From assembly GCF_001552195.1 (NCBI RefSeq), contig NZ_BCQS01000005.1, forward strand, positions 620,001 to 684,000: a stretch of 64,000 nucleotides of DNA. The letters are read 5' to 3'. The DNA is from Actinomadura latina NBRC 106108 (GTDB lineage: Bacteria; Actinomycetota; Actinomycetes; Streptosporangiales; Streptosporangiaceae). Within the stretch, counting starts at the first letter, position 1. Each line of letters starts with the position of its first letter. The notes beneath the pieces are model-generated. The model was given only the letters and a program-made list of their open reading frames with translations. It did not search any database and was not told where the DNA came from. This document shows positions 1 to 8,700 of the stretch, in pieces. The position numbers and the translations under genes were made by a program.

Positions 1-789
1 GGACGTCCCGTCCACGCCTACGTGTTCCCGCCGACCAACCCGGAGGCCTCCGCGCCCGAGGGCGAGCTGCCGCCGTACGTGGTGTTCGTCCACGGCGGCC
101 CGACCGGACGCGTCTCCAAGGTCCTCGACCTGGAACGGGCATACTTCACCAGCCGCGGCATCGGCGTCATCGACGTCAACTACGGCGGGTCCGCCGGGTA
201 CGGCCGCGCCTACCGCGAACGGCTGCGCCGCCAGTGGGGCGTCGTCGACGTGGAGGACGCCATAGCCGCGGCCCAGGCCCTCGTGGACGGCGGCATAGCC
301 GACCCGGCGCGGCTCGCGATCCGGGGCGGTTCCGCGGGCGGCTGGACGACGCTCGCCGCGATCACGCAGACCGGCCTGTTCAAGGCCGCCACGTCCTACT
401 TCGGGATCAGCGACCTGCAGAGCTTCGCCGCGGCCACCCACGACTTCGAGTCGCACTACCTGTTCGGCCTCATCGGCCCGCTGCCCGGCTTCGAACGCGC
501 CTACGAGGAGCGCTCCCCGCTGAGCCACGCCGACAAGACGGCTTGCCCCGTCCTGCTCCTGCAGGGCCTGAGCGACCCGATCGTCCCGCCGGACCAGTCC
601 GAGCGTTTCGCGCTGGAACTGGCCGCCAAGAAGATGCCGTACGCCTACCTCACGTTCGAGGGCGAGTCGCACGGGTTCCGGAAGGCCGGCACGGTCATCC
701 GCTGCCTGGAGGCGGAACTGGCCTTCTACGGCCAGACCCTCGGCTTCGAGCCCCGCAACGTGGAACCCATCAACCTCACCGTCGGCTGA
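1..789 (+). CDS. S9 family prolyl oligopeptidase-type peptidase, C-terminal part
   Basis: This is the C-terminal alpha/beta-hydrolase domain of a serine peptidase of the prolyl oligopeptidase (S9) family, which cleaves short peptides or acylated amino acids. The reading frame is open from the first base (GRPVHAYVFPP...), so the N-terminal beta-propeller lies outside the window; at least 262 residues are visible. The oxyanion-loop motif VHGGP, the nucleophile elbow GGSAGG, the acid residue in LSDPIVPP and the catalytic histidine in GESHGF occur in the expected order. The gene converges on rny. The true start cannot be seen. Confidence 0.9.
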   Translation, partial: GRPVHAYVFPPTNPEASAPEGELPPYVVFVHGGPTGRVSKVLDLERAYFTSRGIGVIDVNYGGSAGYGRAYRERLRRQWGVVDVEDAIAAAQALVDGGIADPARLAIRGGSAGGWTTLAAITQTGLFKAATSYFGISDLQSFAAATHDFESHYLFGLIGPLPGFERAYEERSPLSHADKTACPVLLLQGLSDPIVPPDQSERFALELAAKKMPYAYLTFEGESHGFRKAGTVIRCLEAELAFYGQTLGFEPRNVEPINLTVG

Positions 790-822
790 CCCCCGGCCCG
801 TCCGCTTCCCGGCGGACGGGCC

Positions 823-886
823 CTCAGCGGGCTCGGCCGGCTCGGTCGGCTCAGCGGGCTCGGACGGCTCAGCGGGCTCGGCCGGC

Positions 887-894
<8 letters not shown>
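823..894. repeat. Array of eight 9-bp repeats at the rny 3' end
   Basis: Eight consecutive units of the form CTC(A/G)G(N)(C/G)GG run through the intergenic space and into the last bases of rny; its stop codon (887-889) lies in the last unit. Read on the minus strand, the array repeats the end of the gene, including copies of its TGA in context. The stretch separates two convergent genes. I see no clear hairpin with a U-tract. Confidence 0.75.
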
Positions 895-2458
<1,564 letters not shown>

Positions 2459-2957
2459 GAGGCAGATCCTTCCTCGCCGCGGGCCCGTCCGGACTCCGGG
2501 CCCTGCCTAGCGAGGATTTACTCGCGCGCGGATGCACGACATCGCGGGGCCGCGCACGGCGCACCCCGGTGACTCGGCCGCATCCGGTCGACGAACGTGC
2601 CCTGTCTGCCTCTCAGCTGCTGGAACGTGCTCGGTCGTATGGCAATCCGCGAGACGCGGAGTAACTCCTCACTGCCGTAACGGTAAGCGGCATGGAGGTA
2701 ATGAGCAAGCAAACGAGGGGCATTCCGGACTAACCGTACGCCGACGTGAGTCCTTCCTTACCGCCTCTCCTGACCGTCCGCACCCCCTCCCACCTGCCCG
2801 GCGACACCCGGGTCAGAGTCAGGAACCCGCACACCACCGAGTCACCCACTCCGCAACCCCGGCGTGTCGTATTCCGATACGACCCAACTTCCGATACGAC
2901 CCAACGCCTGCCCACGGCGGATAGGAGCGGGCGGGATCGGTGACGGCGGGTGGCCGG
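2459..2957. other. Intergenic region upstream of rny
   Basis: About 500 bp between recX and rny with no convincing gene: short open frames on both strands have odd composition and no family resemblance. It is less GC-rich than its surroundings. It must hold the rny promoter (minus strand). Its one clear structure is a palindrome plus tandem repeat at 2866-2905, annotated separately. I see no tRNA-like fold. Confidence 0.6.
2866..2905. repeat. Palindrome and tandem 17-bp repeat upstream of rny
   Basis: GTCGTAT-TCCG-ATACGAC (2866-2883) is a perfect inverted repeat with 7-bp arms. It runs into two exact, adjacent copies of TTCCGATACGACCCAAC (2872-2888 and 2889-2905). The layout resembles a regulator-binding site or iterated operator; the bound protein is unknown. 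Confidence 0.7.
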
Positions 2958-3494
2958 TCAGTCGAAGGGGGCGGGGTCGGGGACGGAGTCCAGGTCGGTG
3001 CCCTCTTCGGCCAGGGCCTCCTTGACCAGGCGGTAGGAGAGGCCGGGCGGGTAGCCCTTGCGGGCGAGCATGCCCACCAGGCGGCGCATGCGCTTGGCGG
3101 GGTCGGCGCCCCGGGTGGACGGGAGCCTGCGCAGGACCAGGGCTCGGGCGGTCTCCTCCTCCTGGACGGGGTCGAGGGTCTCGACGGCCTCGTTGACGGT
3201 GGTGTCGGCCACGCCGCGGCGGCGGAGCTCGGCGGCCAGGGCGCGCTTGGCCAGGCCGCGGCCGGTGTGCCGGGACTGGACCCACGCCTGCGCGAACGCC
3301 TCGTCGTCGATGAGGCCGACGTCGGTGAACCTGCCGAGGACGCGTTCGGCGACGTCGGCGGGGATGTGCTTGCGGTGCAGGGCGTCCGCGAGCTGGGCTC
3401 GGGTGCGGGGCGACGCGGAGAGCAGGCGCAGGCAGATTTCGCGGGCCCTGGCCTCAGGGTCCGCGCCGCCGCCCTGGCCGCGCGGCGCGGTCAT
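2958..3494 (-). CDS. recX: RecX regulatory protein
   Basis: RecX binds RecA filaments and limits RecA activity. The 178-residue protein is made of the repeated three-helix units typical of RecX: RAREICLRLLSASPRTRAQL, then GLIDDEAFAQAWVQSR, then RRGVADTTVNEAVE, and a fourth unit at the C-terminus ending LVKEALAEEGTD. The frame could open further upstream at 3677, but that extension is low-complexity and Arg/Pro-rich. The ATG at 3494 fits family length. It lies about 220 bp downstream of recA on the same strand, the usual recA-recX arrangement. Confidence 0.93.
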   Translation of the reverse strand: MTAPRGQGGGADPEARAREICLRLLSASPRTRAQLADALHRKHIPADVAERVLGRFTDVGLIDDEAFAQAWVQSRHTGRGLAKRALAAELRRRGVADTTVNEAVETLDPVQEEETARALVLRRLPSTRGADPAKRMRRLVGMLARKGYPPGLSYRLVKEALAEEGTDLDSVPDPAPFD

Positions 3495-3714
3495 GCGCCC
3501 TGCCGGCCGCCGGGGGCCGGGGCTCGGCGGGCCGGCCGGTGCGGGGCACCGGTCGCGGACCTCTCGCGGTGGGCGAGCGGGCTCGTGGGAGCGGCGGCGC
3601 CGCCGGGGAAGGTCCGTGCACCGATCGCGCGGTGCCGGGTAAGGCGCCGCCGCCCTGCATACGAGATCATCGCTCACTCTTCGTCAAGAGTCACCTATAT
3701 CAGGGGATTCCCCG

Positions 3715-5934
3715 TCAGGAATCGCCCGTCTTGGCGGCCTTCGCCCCCCTCTTCGCGGGGGCGGGCTTGGCGGCGGCGACGACCGGAGCCGGGGCCGGGG
3801 GCGCGGGGGCCGCGTCCGGGGCGGCGGGCTCGGCCTCCTTGTCGACCTTGGGGCCGATGCCCAGCTTCTCCTTGATCTTCTTCTCGATGCCGTCCGCCAT
3901 GTCGGGGTTGGCCTTGAGGAAGTTGCGGGCGTTCTCCTTGCCCTGGCCGAGCTGGTCGCCGTCGTAGGTGTACCAGGCGCCGGACTTGCGGACGAAGCCG
4001 TGCTCCACGCCGAGGTCGATCAGGCCGCCCTCGCGGCTGATGCCGTGGCCGTAGAGCAGGTCGAAGTCGGCGACGCGGAACGGCGGGGCCATCTTGTTCT
4101 TGACGACCTTGACGCGGACGCGGTTGCCGACGGCCTCGGTGCCGTCCTTCAGGGTCTCGATGCGGCGGACGTCGAGCCGGACGGAGGCGTAGAACTTCAG
4201 CGCCCGCCCGCCGGTGGTCGTCTCGGGGCTGTTATGGACCATGACCCCGTCCACGAAGTAGTTGTGCGAGCCATCGACCTCGATGTCGAACTTCTTCATC
4301 GAGCGGGCCCGGGGCTTGACATGCACATCAACGACCCGGCTGGGCACGAGCCTGGGCTCCGGCTCGACGAACCGCGGCTCGACGGCGCACCGGCCGCGGA
4401 AGCGCGGCAGGAGCTTTCGCTCCATCGCCTCCGGCACATACGGTGCGATGAGCTTCTGGAACTGCGCGGAAGCCGCCGTCGTGAACTGGATGACGCTGAT
4501 CGCCCGCGCTCCCCGGAGGGTGAGCCTCACGTCAAGGCCGTGCGTGTCGCGAAGATACTCGACCATGCGGTCCCGTGAACCGGGGCTGAAAGCCTCGACA
4601 CAGATCTCGATGCGACCCGTGCCACCGTCAGTACGTTCCTGGACACCCTTCGAGCGGACGGTGAAGCACCCGTCGTCCATGTACCAGACGGCCAGCGCCA
4701 GCGGCGTGAGGGCCTTCAGGTAGTCCCAGGTGAAGTGTTTTTTTCCGTCACCGAAGTAGACGACCCGCCGTACCTCGTCCAGTTCGGGGAGCGGCGTGAA
4801 GTCGGCAAAGGCCGCGCCCTTCGCATTGGTGGTACGACTGTGCCCGATATTGCCCAGCAGCGAGATCTTCCAGTCGAGATACGCCGCCTGCTCCGAGCCA
4901 TGCCCCATACGGAACCGGACACCGTTTCGGCCGCGCCGATTCGGGGACAGGTTCCCGTCCCCCATCGTCGACCCGAGTACCACCTGCCACTGCTGGTCGC
5001 TGAGCCGGTGTGTCTCAGTGAGCATGACCCGGTCGCCCGGCATCAGCTCACCGGCCTCCCGGTAGCCCCCGGGAGTGCGCACCAGGTGGTTCTCGGTCGC
5101 GGCGAACTGAGCCCTGCCGTTGCCCCCCGACTTCGCGACGGTGAACTGCAGGAAGTGGTCGGCGTTCCCATTGTCGAACCAGTTGACGATGCGCCTGGGG
5201 AGGACCTTGTCCTGCTCCGGGTCGTAGGACAGGACCTCGACGTCCATTTTCTGGTTGACGATCTTGCCGATCTTCTCCTGTGTCCCGTCCGCGAGCGTCA
5301 CCCGGGTGCCATAACTCATGCACCCGAACATCACGCCGACCTTCTCGCGGAGCTGGTTGATGAAGATCGCGGTGGTCTTGGTCTGGTTGATCGCGCCGGT
5401 GAGCTTGCGCAGGGCCTGCGACATGAGGCGGGCCTGGAGGCCGACGTGGCTGTCGCCCATCTCGCCCTCGATCTCGGCGCGGGGGACGAGCGCGGCGACG
5501 GAGTCGATGACGACGATGTCGATCGCGCCGGAGCGGATCAGCATGTCGGTGATCTCCAGGGCCTGCTCGCCGGTGTCGGGCTGGGAGACCAGGAGGGCGT
5601 CGATGTCGACGCCGAGCTTGGCGGCGTACTCGGGGTCGAGCGCGTGCTCGGCGTCGACGAACGCGGCGATGCCGCCCTTCTTCTGGACGCTCGCCACCGC
5701 GTGCAGCGCGACGGTGGTCTTGCCGGAGCCCTCGGGGCCGTACACCTCGACGACGCGGCCGCGGGGCAGGCCCCCGATGCCGAGCGCGATGTCGAGGGCG
5801 ATCGCGCCGGTGGGGATGACCTCGACGGGGACGCGCGCCTCCTCGCCCATCCGCATGACCGACCCCTTGCCGAACTGGCGCTCGATCTGGGCGAGTGCGG
5901 TTTCGAGAGCCTTCTCCCGGTCGTTCGCTGCCAT
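3715..5934 (-). CDS. recA: Recombinase RecA precursor interrupted by an intein
   Basis: RecA forms filaments on single-stranded DNA, drives homologous recombination and triggers LexA self-cleavage. The 739-residue precursor has a 204-residue N-extein with Walker A (GPEGSGKTT) and the ATPase block [10 protein letters not shown], a 364-residue intein, and a 171-residue C-extein resuming at SPETTTGG. Splicing would give a normal RecA of about 375 residues with an Ala/Pro-rich tail. The ATG at 5934 gives the standard [18 protein letters not shown] and is preceded by an AAGGA ribosome-binding site; the frame is open further upstream but unlike RecA. Two damage-type promoter elements lie upstream. 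recX follows. Confidence 0.98.
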   Translation of the reverse strand: MAANDREKALETALAQIERQFGKGSVMRMGEEARVPVEVIPTGAIALDIALGIGGLPRGRVVEVYGPEGSGKTTVALHAVASVQKKGGIAAFVDAEHALDPEYAAKLGVDIDALLVSQPDTGEQALEITDMLIRSGAIDIVVIDSVAALVPRAEIEGEMGDSHVGLQARLMSQALRKLTGAINQTKTTAIFINQLREKVGVMFGCMSYGTRVTLADGTQEKIGKIVNQKMDVEVLSYDPEQDKVLPRRIVNWFDNGNADHFLQFTVAKSGGNGRAQFAATENHLVRTPGGYREAGELMPGDRVMLTETHRLSDQQWQVVLGSTMGDGNLSPNRRGRNGVRFRMGHGSEQAAYLDWKISLLGNIGHSRTTNAKGAAFADFTPLPELDEVRRVVYFGDGKKHFTWDYLKALTPLALAVWYMDDGCFTVRSKGVQERTDGGTGRIEICVEAFSPGSRDRMVEYLRDTHGLDVRLTLRGARAISVIQFTTAASAQFQKLIAPYVPEAMERKLLPRFRGRCAVEPRFVEPEPRLVPSRVVDVHVKPRARSMKKFDIEVDGSHNYFVDGVMVHNSPETTTGGRALKFYASVRLDVRRIETLKDGTEAVGNRVRVKVVKNKMAPPFRVADFDLLYGHGISREGGLIDLGVEHGFVRKSGAWYTYDGDQLGQGKENARNFLKANPDMADGIEKKIKEKLGIGPKVDKEAEPAAPDAAPAPPAPAPVVAAAKPAPAKRGAKAAKTGDS
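4231..5322 (-). other. RecA intein with LAGLIDADG homing endonuclease
   Basis: An in-frame intein of 364 codons sits between the Gly and Ser of the RecA sequence VMFG/SPETT. It starts with Cys1 ([13 protein letters not shown]). The block B T-x-x-H motif is in [10 protein letters not shown]. The end is FVDGVMVHN with the penultimate His and terminal Asn, followed by Ser+1 of the extein. The two endonuclease motifs, [11 protein letters not shown] and LAVWYMDDG, keep their acidic residues, so both splicing and DNA cutting look intact. From memory, the insertion point after residue 204 and the protein sequence match the Mycobacterium leprae RecA intein, not the M. tuberculosis site. Base composition is slightly less GC-rich than the exteins. 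Confidence 0.96.
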
Positions 5935-5995
5935 TGAGATGTCCTTCTCGTCGTGAACTGTCGGCTCTCGGCCGCTGCTTGCGATGTCAAGGGCG

Positions 5996-6018
5996 ACGTT
6001 ACGGCGGGCCACCGACAC
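5996..6018 (-). promoter_or_regulatory. recA proximal promoter, RecA-NDp (PafBC) type
   Basis: On the minus strand GTGTCGGTG, eight bases, then TAACGT matches the LexA-independent RecA-NDp consensus known from mycobacteria (TTGTCRGTG-N8-TANNNT) at all but one fixed position. The -10 lies about 62 bp upstream of the recA ATG. In mycobacteria such promoters are activated by PafBC after DNA damage; that role is inferred here. Confidence 0.8.
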
Positions 6019-6065
6019 TTTCGAACCACCGGCGCGATTGTGGATGACGCCGGGCGCCGCGGACC

Positions 6066-6086
6066 AGCTTACCGAACATCCGTTCG
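6066..6086 (-). promoter_or_regulatory. recA distal promoter with LexA (SOS) box
   Basis: CGAACATCCGTTCG (6073-6086) matches the actinobacterial SOS box GAAC-N4-GTTC. Directly downstream on the minus strand is TAAGCT (6066-6071), a TANNNT -10 element, so the box falls in the promoter spacer where LexA would block RNA polymerase. It lies about 139 bp from recA and 94 bp from the divergent ATP-grasp gene. The position relative to the -10 assigns it to recA. Confidence 0.8.
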
Positions 6087-6179
6087 ATCATCGTCCGGTA
6101 TGGCGATTTGGGCGGGAATCGCCGTGCGCTTCATGGCCCTGACCCCGTACGCTGGCGCCGTCCACGGAGGGCTCCAATC

Positions 6180-7049
6180 ATGACGCTGACCGTCCTCTTC
6201 TGTGTCGATCCGCTCCACCCCCGGCGCGTTGACCCCCACTTCTCCCGCGAGGCCGCGGCAGTGCGGGACCACTACGGCGAGGTGGCCCTGATCGACCACG
6301 ACTCGCTGCGCCGCGGCGACGTGGAGGACGCGATCGGCGCGGTGCCCGCCGGCCTGGGGCCGGTCTGGTACCGCGGCTGGATGCTGTCGGCGGACGAGTA
6401 CGCCGCGATGGCCGCCGCCCTGAAGCAGCGCGGGACGATGCTGCTGACGCACCCGGACGACTACAGGCGCGCGCACGAGCTGCCGGGCTGGCACGAGACG
6501 TTCGCCGGGCTGACCCCGCACAGCGTGTGGCGGCCCCTCGGCACCGGGCAGGATCCGGGCGACCTCAGTGAGCTGGCCGAGCTGGTCCGGCCGCTGCGGA
6601 GCGGGCCCGCGGTGGTCAAGGACTACGTGAAGTCGTGCAAGCACGAGTGGGAGGAGGCGTGCTTCGTCCCCGATGTGAAGAACCTCGCGCAACTGCACGA
6701 CATCGCTTCCAAGATGGTCGCGCTACGGGACGACCATCTGGCGGGCGGTCTCGTCGTCCGCGAGTTCGAGGATTACGACGGCGACGGCGAGGCGCGCGTG
6801 TGGTGGGTGGACGGTGAGCCCGCGCTGGTGGGCCCGCACCCTGACAGTCCCGGTGTGGAACCCGATCCGGAGCTGGACGCCGTGGCCCCGGCCGTCCGCG
6901 CCCTGGGCTGCCGGTTCATCACGACCGATCTGGCCCGCCGCACGGACGGCGCCTGGCGCGTCGTGGAGGTCGGCGATGGGCAGGTCAGCGATCTGCCGTC
7001 GTCCGTGGACGCGATGGACCTCTACGCGCACCTGCCCGTCCCGGACTGA
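6180..7049 (+). CDS. ATP-grasp domain protein (R2K-like)
   Basis: A 289-residue protein that looks like an ATP-grasp ligase of the R2K/DUF4343-like group, which join a carboxylate to an amine or thiol using ATP. Supporting motifs are VWYRGWML, VVKDYVKSCKHEWEEACFVPD (lysine and acidic pair for ATP/Mg), GLVVREFEDYDGDGEARVWW in the nucleotide-binding half, and a C-terminal WRVVEVGDGQVSDLP resembling the Mg-binding end of ATP-grasp enzymes. The ATG at 6180 has a GGAGG site 10 bp upstream; an upstream extension to 6108 is arginine-rich and unlikely. It is divergent from recA. Substrate and role are unknown. The exact subfamily is recalled from motifs only. Confidence 0.75.
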   Translation: MTLTVLFCVDPLHPRRVDPHFSREAAAVRDHYGEVALIDHDSLRRGDVEDAIGAVPAGLGPVWYRGWMLSADEYAAMAAALKQRGTMLLTHPDDYRRAHELPGWHETFAGLTPHSVWRPLGTGQDPGDLSELAELVRPLRSGPAVVKDYVKSCKHEWEEACFVPDVKNLAQLHDIASKMVALRDDHLAGGLVVREFEDYDGDGEARVWWVDGEPALVGPHPDSPGVEPDPELDAVAPAVRALGCRFITTDLARRTDGAWRVVEVGDGQVSDLPSSVDAMDLYAHLPVPD

Positions 7050-7063
7050 GCTCCTTCTGCACC

Positions 7064-7099
7064 GGTCACTGCGCCGGTCCCTGCGCCGGTCACCGCGCC
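7064..7099. repeat. Three tandem 12-bp repeats
   Basis: GGTCACTGCGCC, GGTCCCTGCGCC and GGTCACCGCGCC lie head to tail in the 56-bp gap between the convergent ATP-grasp and DUF3046 genes. No other element is visible in the gap. Confidence 0.75.
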
Positions 7100-7105
7100 G
7101 ATCGC

Positions 7106-7309
7106 CTACTGGAGGGTCGAAGGGACGTCGAAGGTCGCGACGACGGCCTGCCAGACCTTCTTCGCCGGTTCCCCTTCGGCGAGAGCCTGCTCGATGGTGC
7201 GGCCGCCCAGTTGGGCCAGGACGTAGTCCTTGGCCACGCTCTGGGCATACCTCTCGCCGAACTGCTGGTTCATCCGATCCCAGAAAACTGTGAGCCGCAC
7301 GTCCTCCAC
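7106..7309 (-). CDS. DUF3046 family protein
   Basis: A 67-residue protein of the actinobacterial DUF3046 family, whose members are usually found beside recA/recX as here. Family features are VRLTVFWDRMNQQFG at the start, AKDYVLAQLGGRTIEQALAEG in the middle and VWQAVVATFDVP at the end. No function is known. The listed start is GTG at 7309, one base past the stop of the upstream esterase gene, which suggests translational coupling. A second GTG at 7300 would give the usual (M)RLTxFW start but sits too close to the GGAGG sequence. Confidence 0.85.
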   Translation of the reverse strand: MEDVRLTVFWDRMNQQFGERYAQSVAKDYVLAQLGGRTIEQALAEGEPAKKVWQAVVATFDVPSTLQ

Positions 7310-7310
7310 G

Positions 7311-8582
7311 CTATCCGACGGAGGGTTCCTCCAAGGACTGCGCGACCTCGTCGGGGACGGCGGGTCCGGTCCCCTGGCGGTACTGGCGGTGCAGGCCCGT
7401 CAGGTAGCGCTCGGCGGCTTCGATGACGCGGGCCGTCCGGTAGGAGGGGAAGACGTCGAAGGCGTGCTGGGCGCCCTTCATCTCGGCGTAGATGACGGGC
7501 GATCCCGAGACCTCCCGGAGCCGTTCGACGAATCGCCGTGCCTCCGCCACGGGGATGAGCGAGTCGCGGCTGCCGTGGATGACGAAGAACGGCGGCGCGT
7601 CCTCGCTGATGTGCGTGACGGGGGACGCCTTGGCGTACACCTCGCGGTTATCGGCGAAGGGCTTCTTGACCACCATCTTCTCCATGAGGCGGGTCGCCCC
7701 CATGGGGACCGGCCAAGGCCCCGCTTCGACGAGGTTGTAGACGCCGTAGAACGGGACGGCGCCCTGCACGGTGGTGTCGGCGTCCTCGAAGCCCGGCTGG
7801 AACTCTGGGTCGTTGGCGGTCAGCGCTACCAAGGCGGTGAGGTGTCCGCCGGCCGAACCACCGGTCACGCAGAGGAAGCCGGGGTCGGCCCCGTACTCCT
7901 CGGCATGCTCCTTGTACCAGGCGACGAAGTGCTTCAGGTCGATCAGATGCTCGGGCCAGGTGGCGCGCGGGCTGAGCCGGTAGTTGACGTTGAAGCCGAC
8001 CCATCCCTGCAGTGCCATGTGGTTGAGCAGCGGCAGTCCCTGCTCGCGCTTGTCCCCGATGACCCACGCACCACCGTGGATCTGCATGAGCCCAGGACGC
8101 AGTTCGCCATCGCCATCGGCGGAACGGAAGACGTCCAGTTTCAGGCGCAGCCGGCCTTCCTCCTGGTAGACGATGTTCCTGTCGACCCGCACGCCCTTGC
8201 GCGGAATCAGGCAGAGCTGCGGGACGATCAGGTGCGCCAGGGGGTAGCGGGGAGCGCCCTCCGGGTCCAGGTCGAGGGGCGCGCCGCTGTCCCGCAGGGT
8301 GACGACCGTACGGCGGGACGCGACGATGGTGGCCGCGATGCCCGCCATGCCGGCGAGCGCGAGGCCGAGGCCCGTCCAGCCCGCCCAGCCGTCCAGCCCG
8401 CCGAACGCGGCGGTGAGCGCGGTGGCGGCGGCCCAGGTCACGAGCACGTGCGGCGCCATCTCGATGGTCAGCCAGCCGAGGAAGAAGCTCGGCGCGAGCA
8501 GGACGGCGTTGTGCCGGGGAGCGTGCGCGTTGGCGGCGGCCAGCGCGAACAGGATCCCGAGGACGAGCAGCACGTAGGGCAT
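7311..8582 (-). CDS. Membrane-anchored alpha/beta hydrolase (esterase/lipase)
   Basis: A 423-residue hydrolase of the hormone-sensitive-lipase-like type that probably cleaves short-chain esters. The first 110 residues hold three or four hydrophobic segments (for example PYVLLVLGILFALAAANA). The catalytic domain follows with the oxyanion motif HGGAW, nucleophile elbow GGSAGG, the aspartate in HGSRDSLIP and the histidine in GAQHAF. The ATG at 8582 has GGGAG upstream and places the first membrane segment at the N-terminus. It precedes the DUF3046 gene with one intervening base. The substrate is unknown. Confidence 0.85.
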   Translation of the reverse strand: MPYVLLVLGILFALAAANAHAPRHNAVLLAPSFFLGWLTIEMAPHVLVTWAAATALTAAFGGLDGWAGWTGLGLALAGMAGIAATIVASRRTVVTLRDSGAPLDLDPEGAPRYPLAHLIVPQLCLIPRKGVRVDRNIVYQEEGRLRLKLDVFRSADGDGELRPGLMQIHGGAWVIGDKREQGLPLLNHMALQGWVGFNVNYRLSPRATWPEHLIDLKHFVAWYKEHAEEYGADPGFLCVTGGSAGGHLTALVALTANDPEFQPGFEDADTTVQGAVPFYGVYNLVEAGPWPVPMGATRLMEKMVVKKPFADNREVYAKASPVTHISEDAPPFFVIHGSRDSLIPVAEARRFVERLREVSGSPVIYAEMKGAQHAFDVFPSYRTARVIEAAERYLTGLHRQYRQGTGPAVPDEVAQSLEEPSVG

Positions 8583-8700
8583 CGAGACTCCCTTGGGGGT
8601 GAGCGCCTCCCCGTAGACCATGCCCGTACAAGCGCTTGCTTACAACGTGACGCACGCCACACCGCCGCGTTCTGTCGGACTCGCGAGGCAGTATGGCGCC

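Noticed and set aside
2532..2924. 130-codon open frame in the rny upstream region
   Set aside because: Composition is unlike a folded protein, there is no ribosome-binding site, and it crosses the tandem repeat; more likely non-coding.
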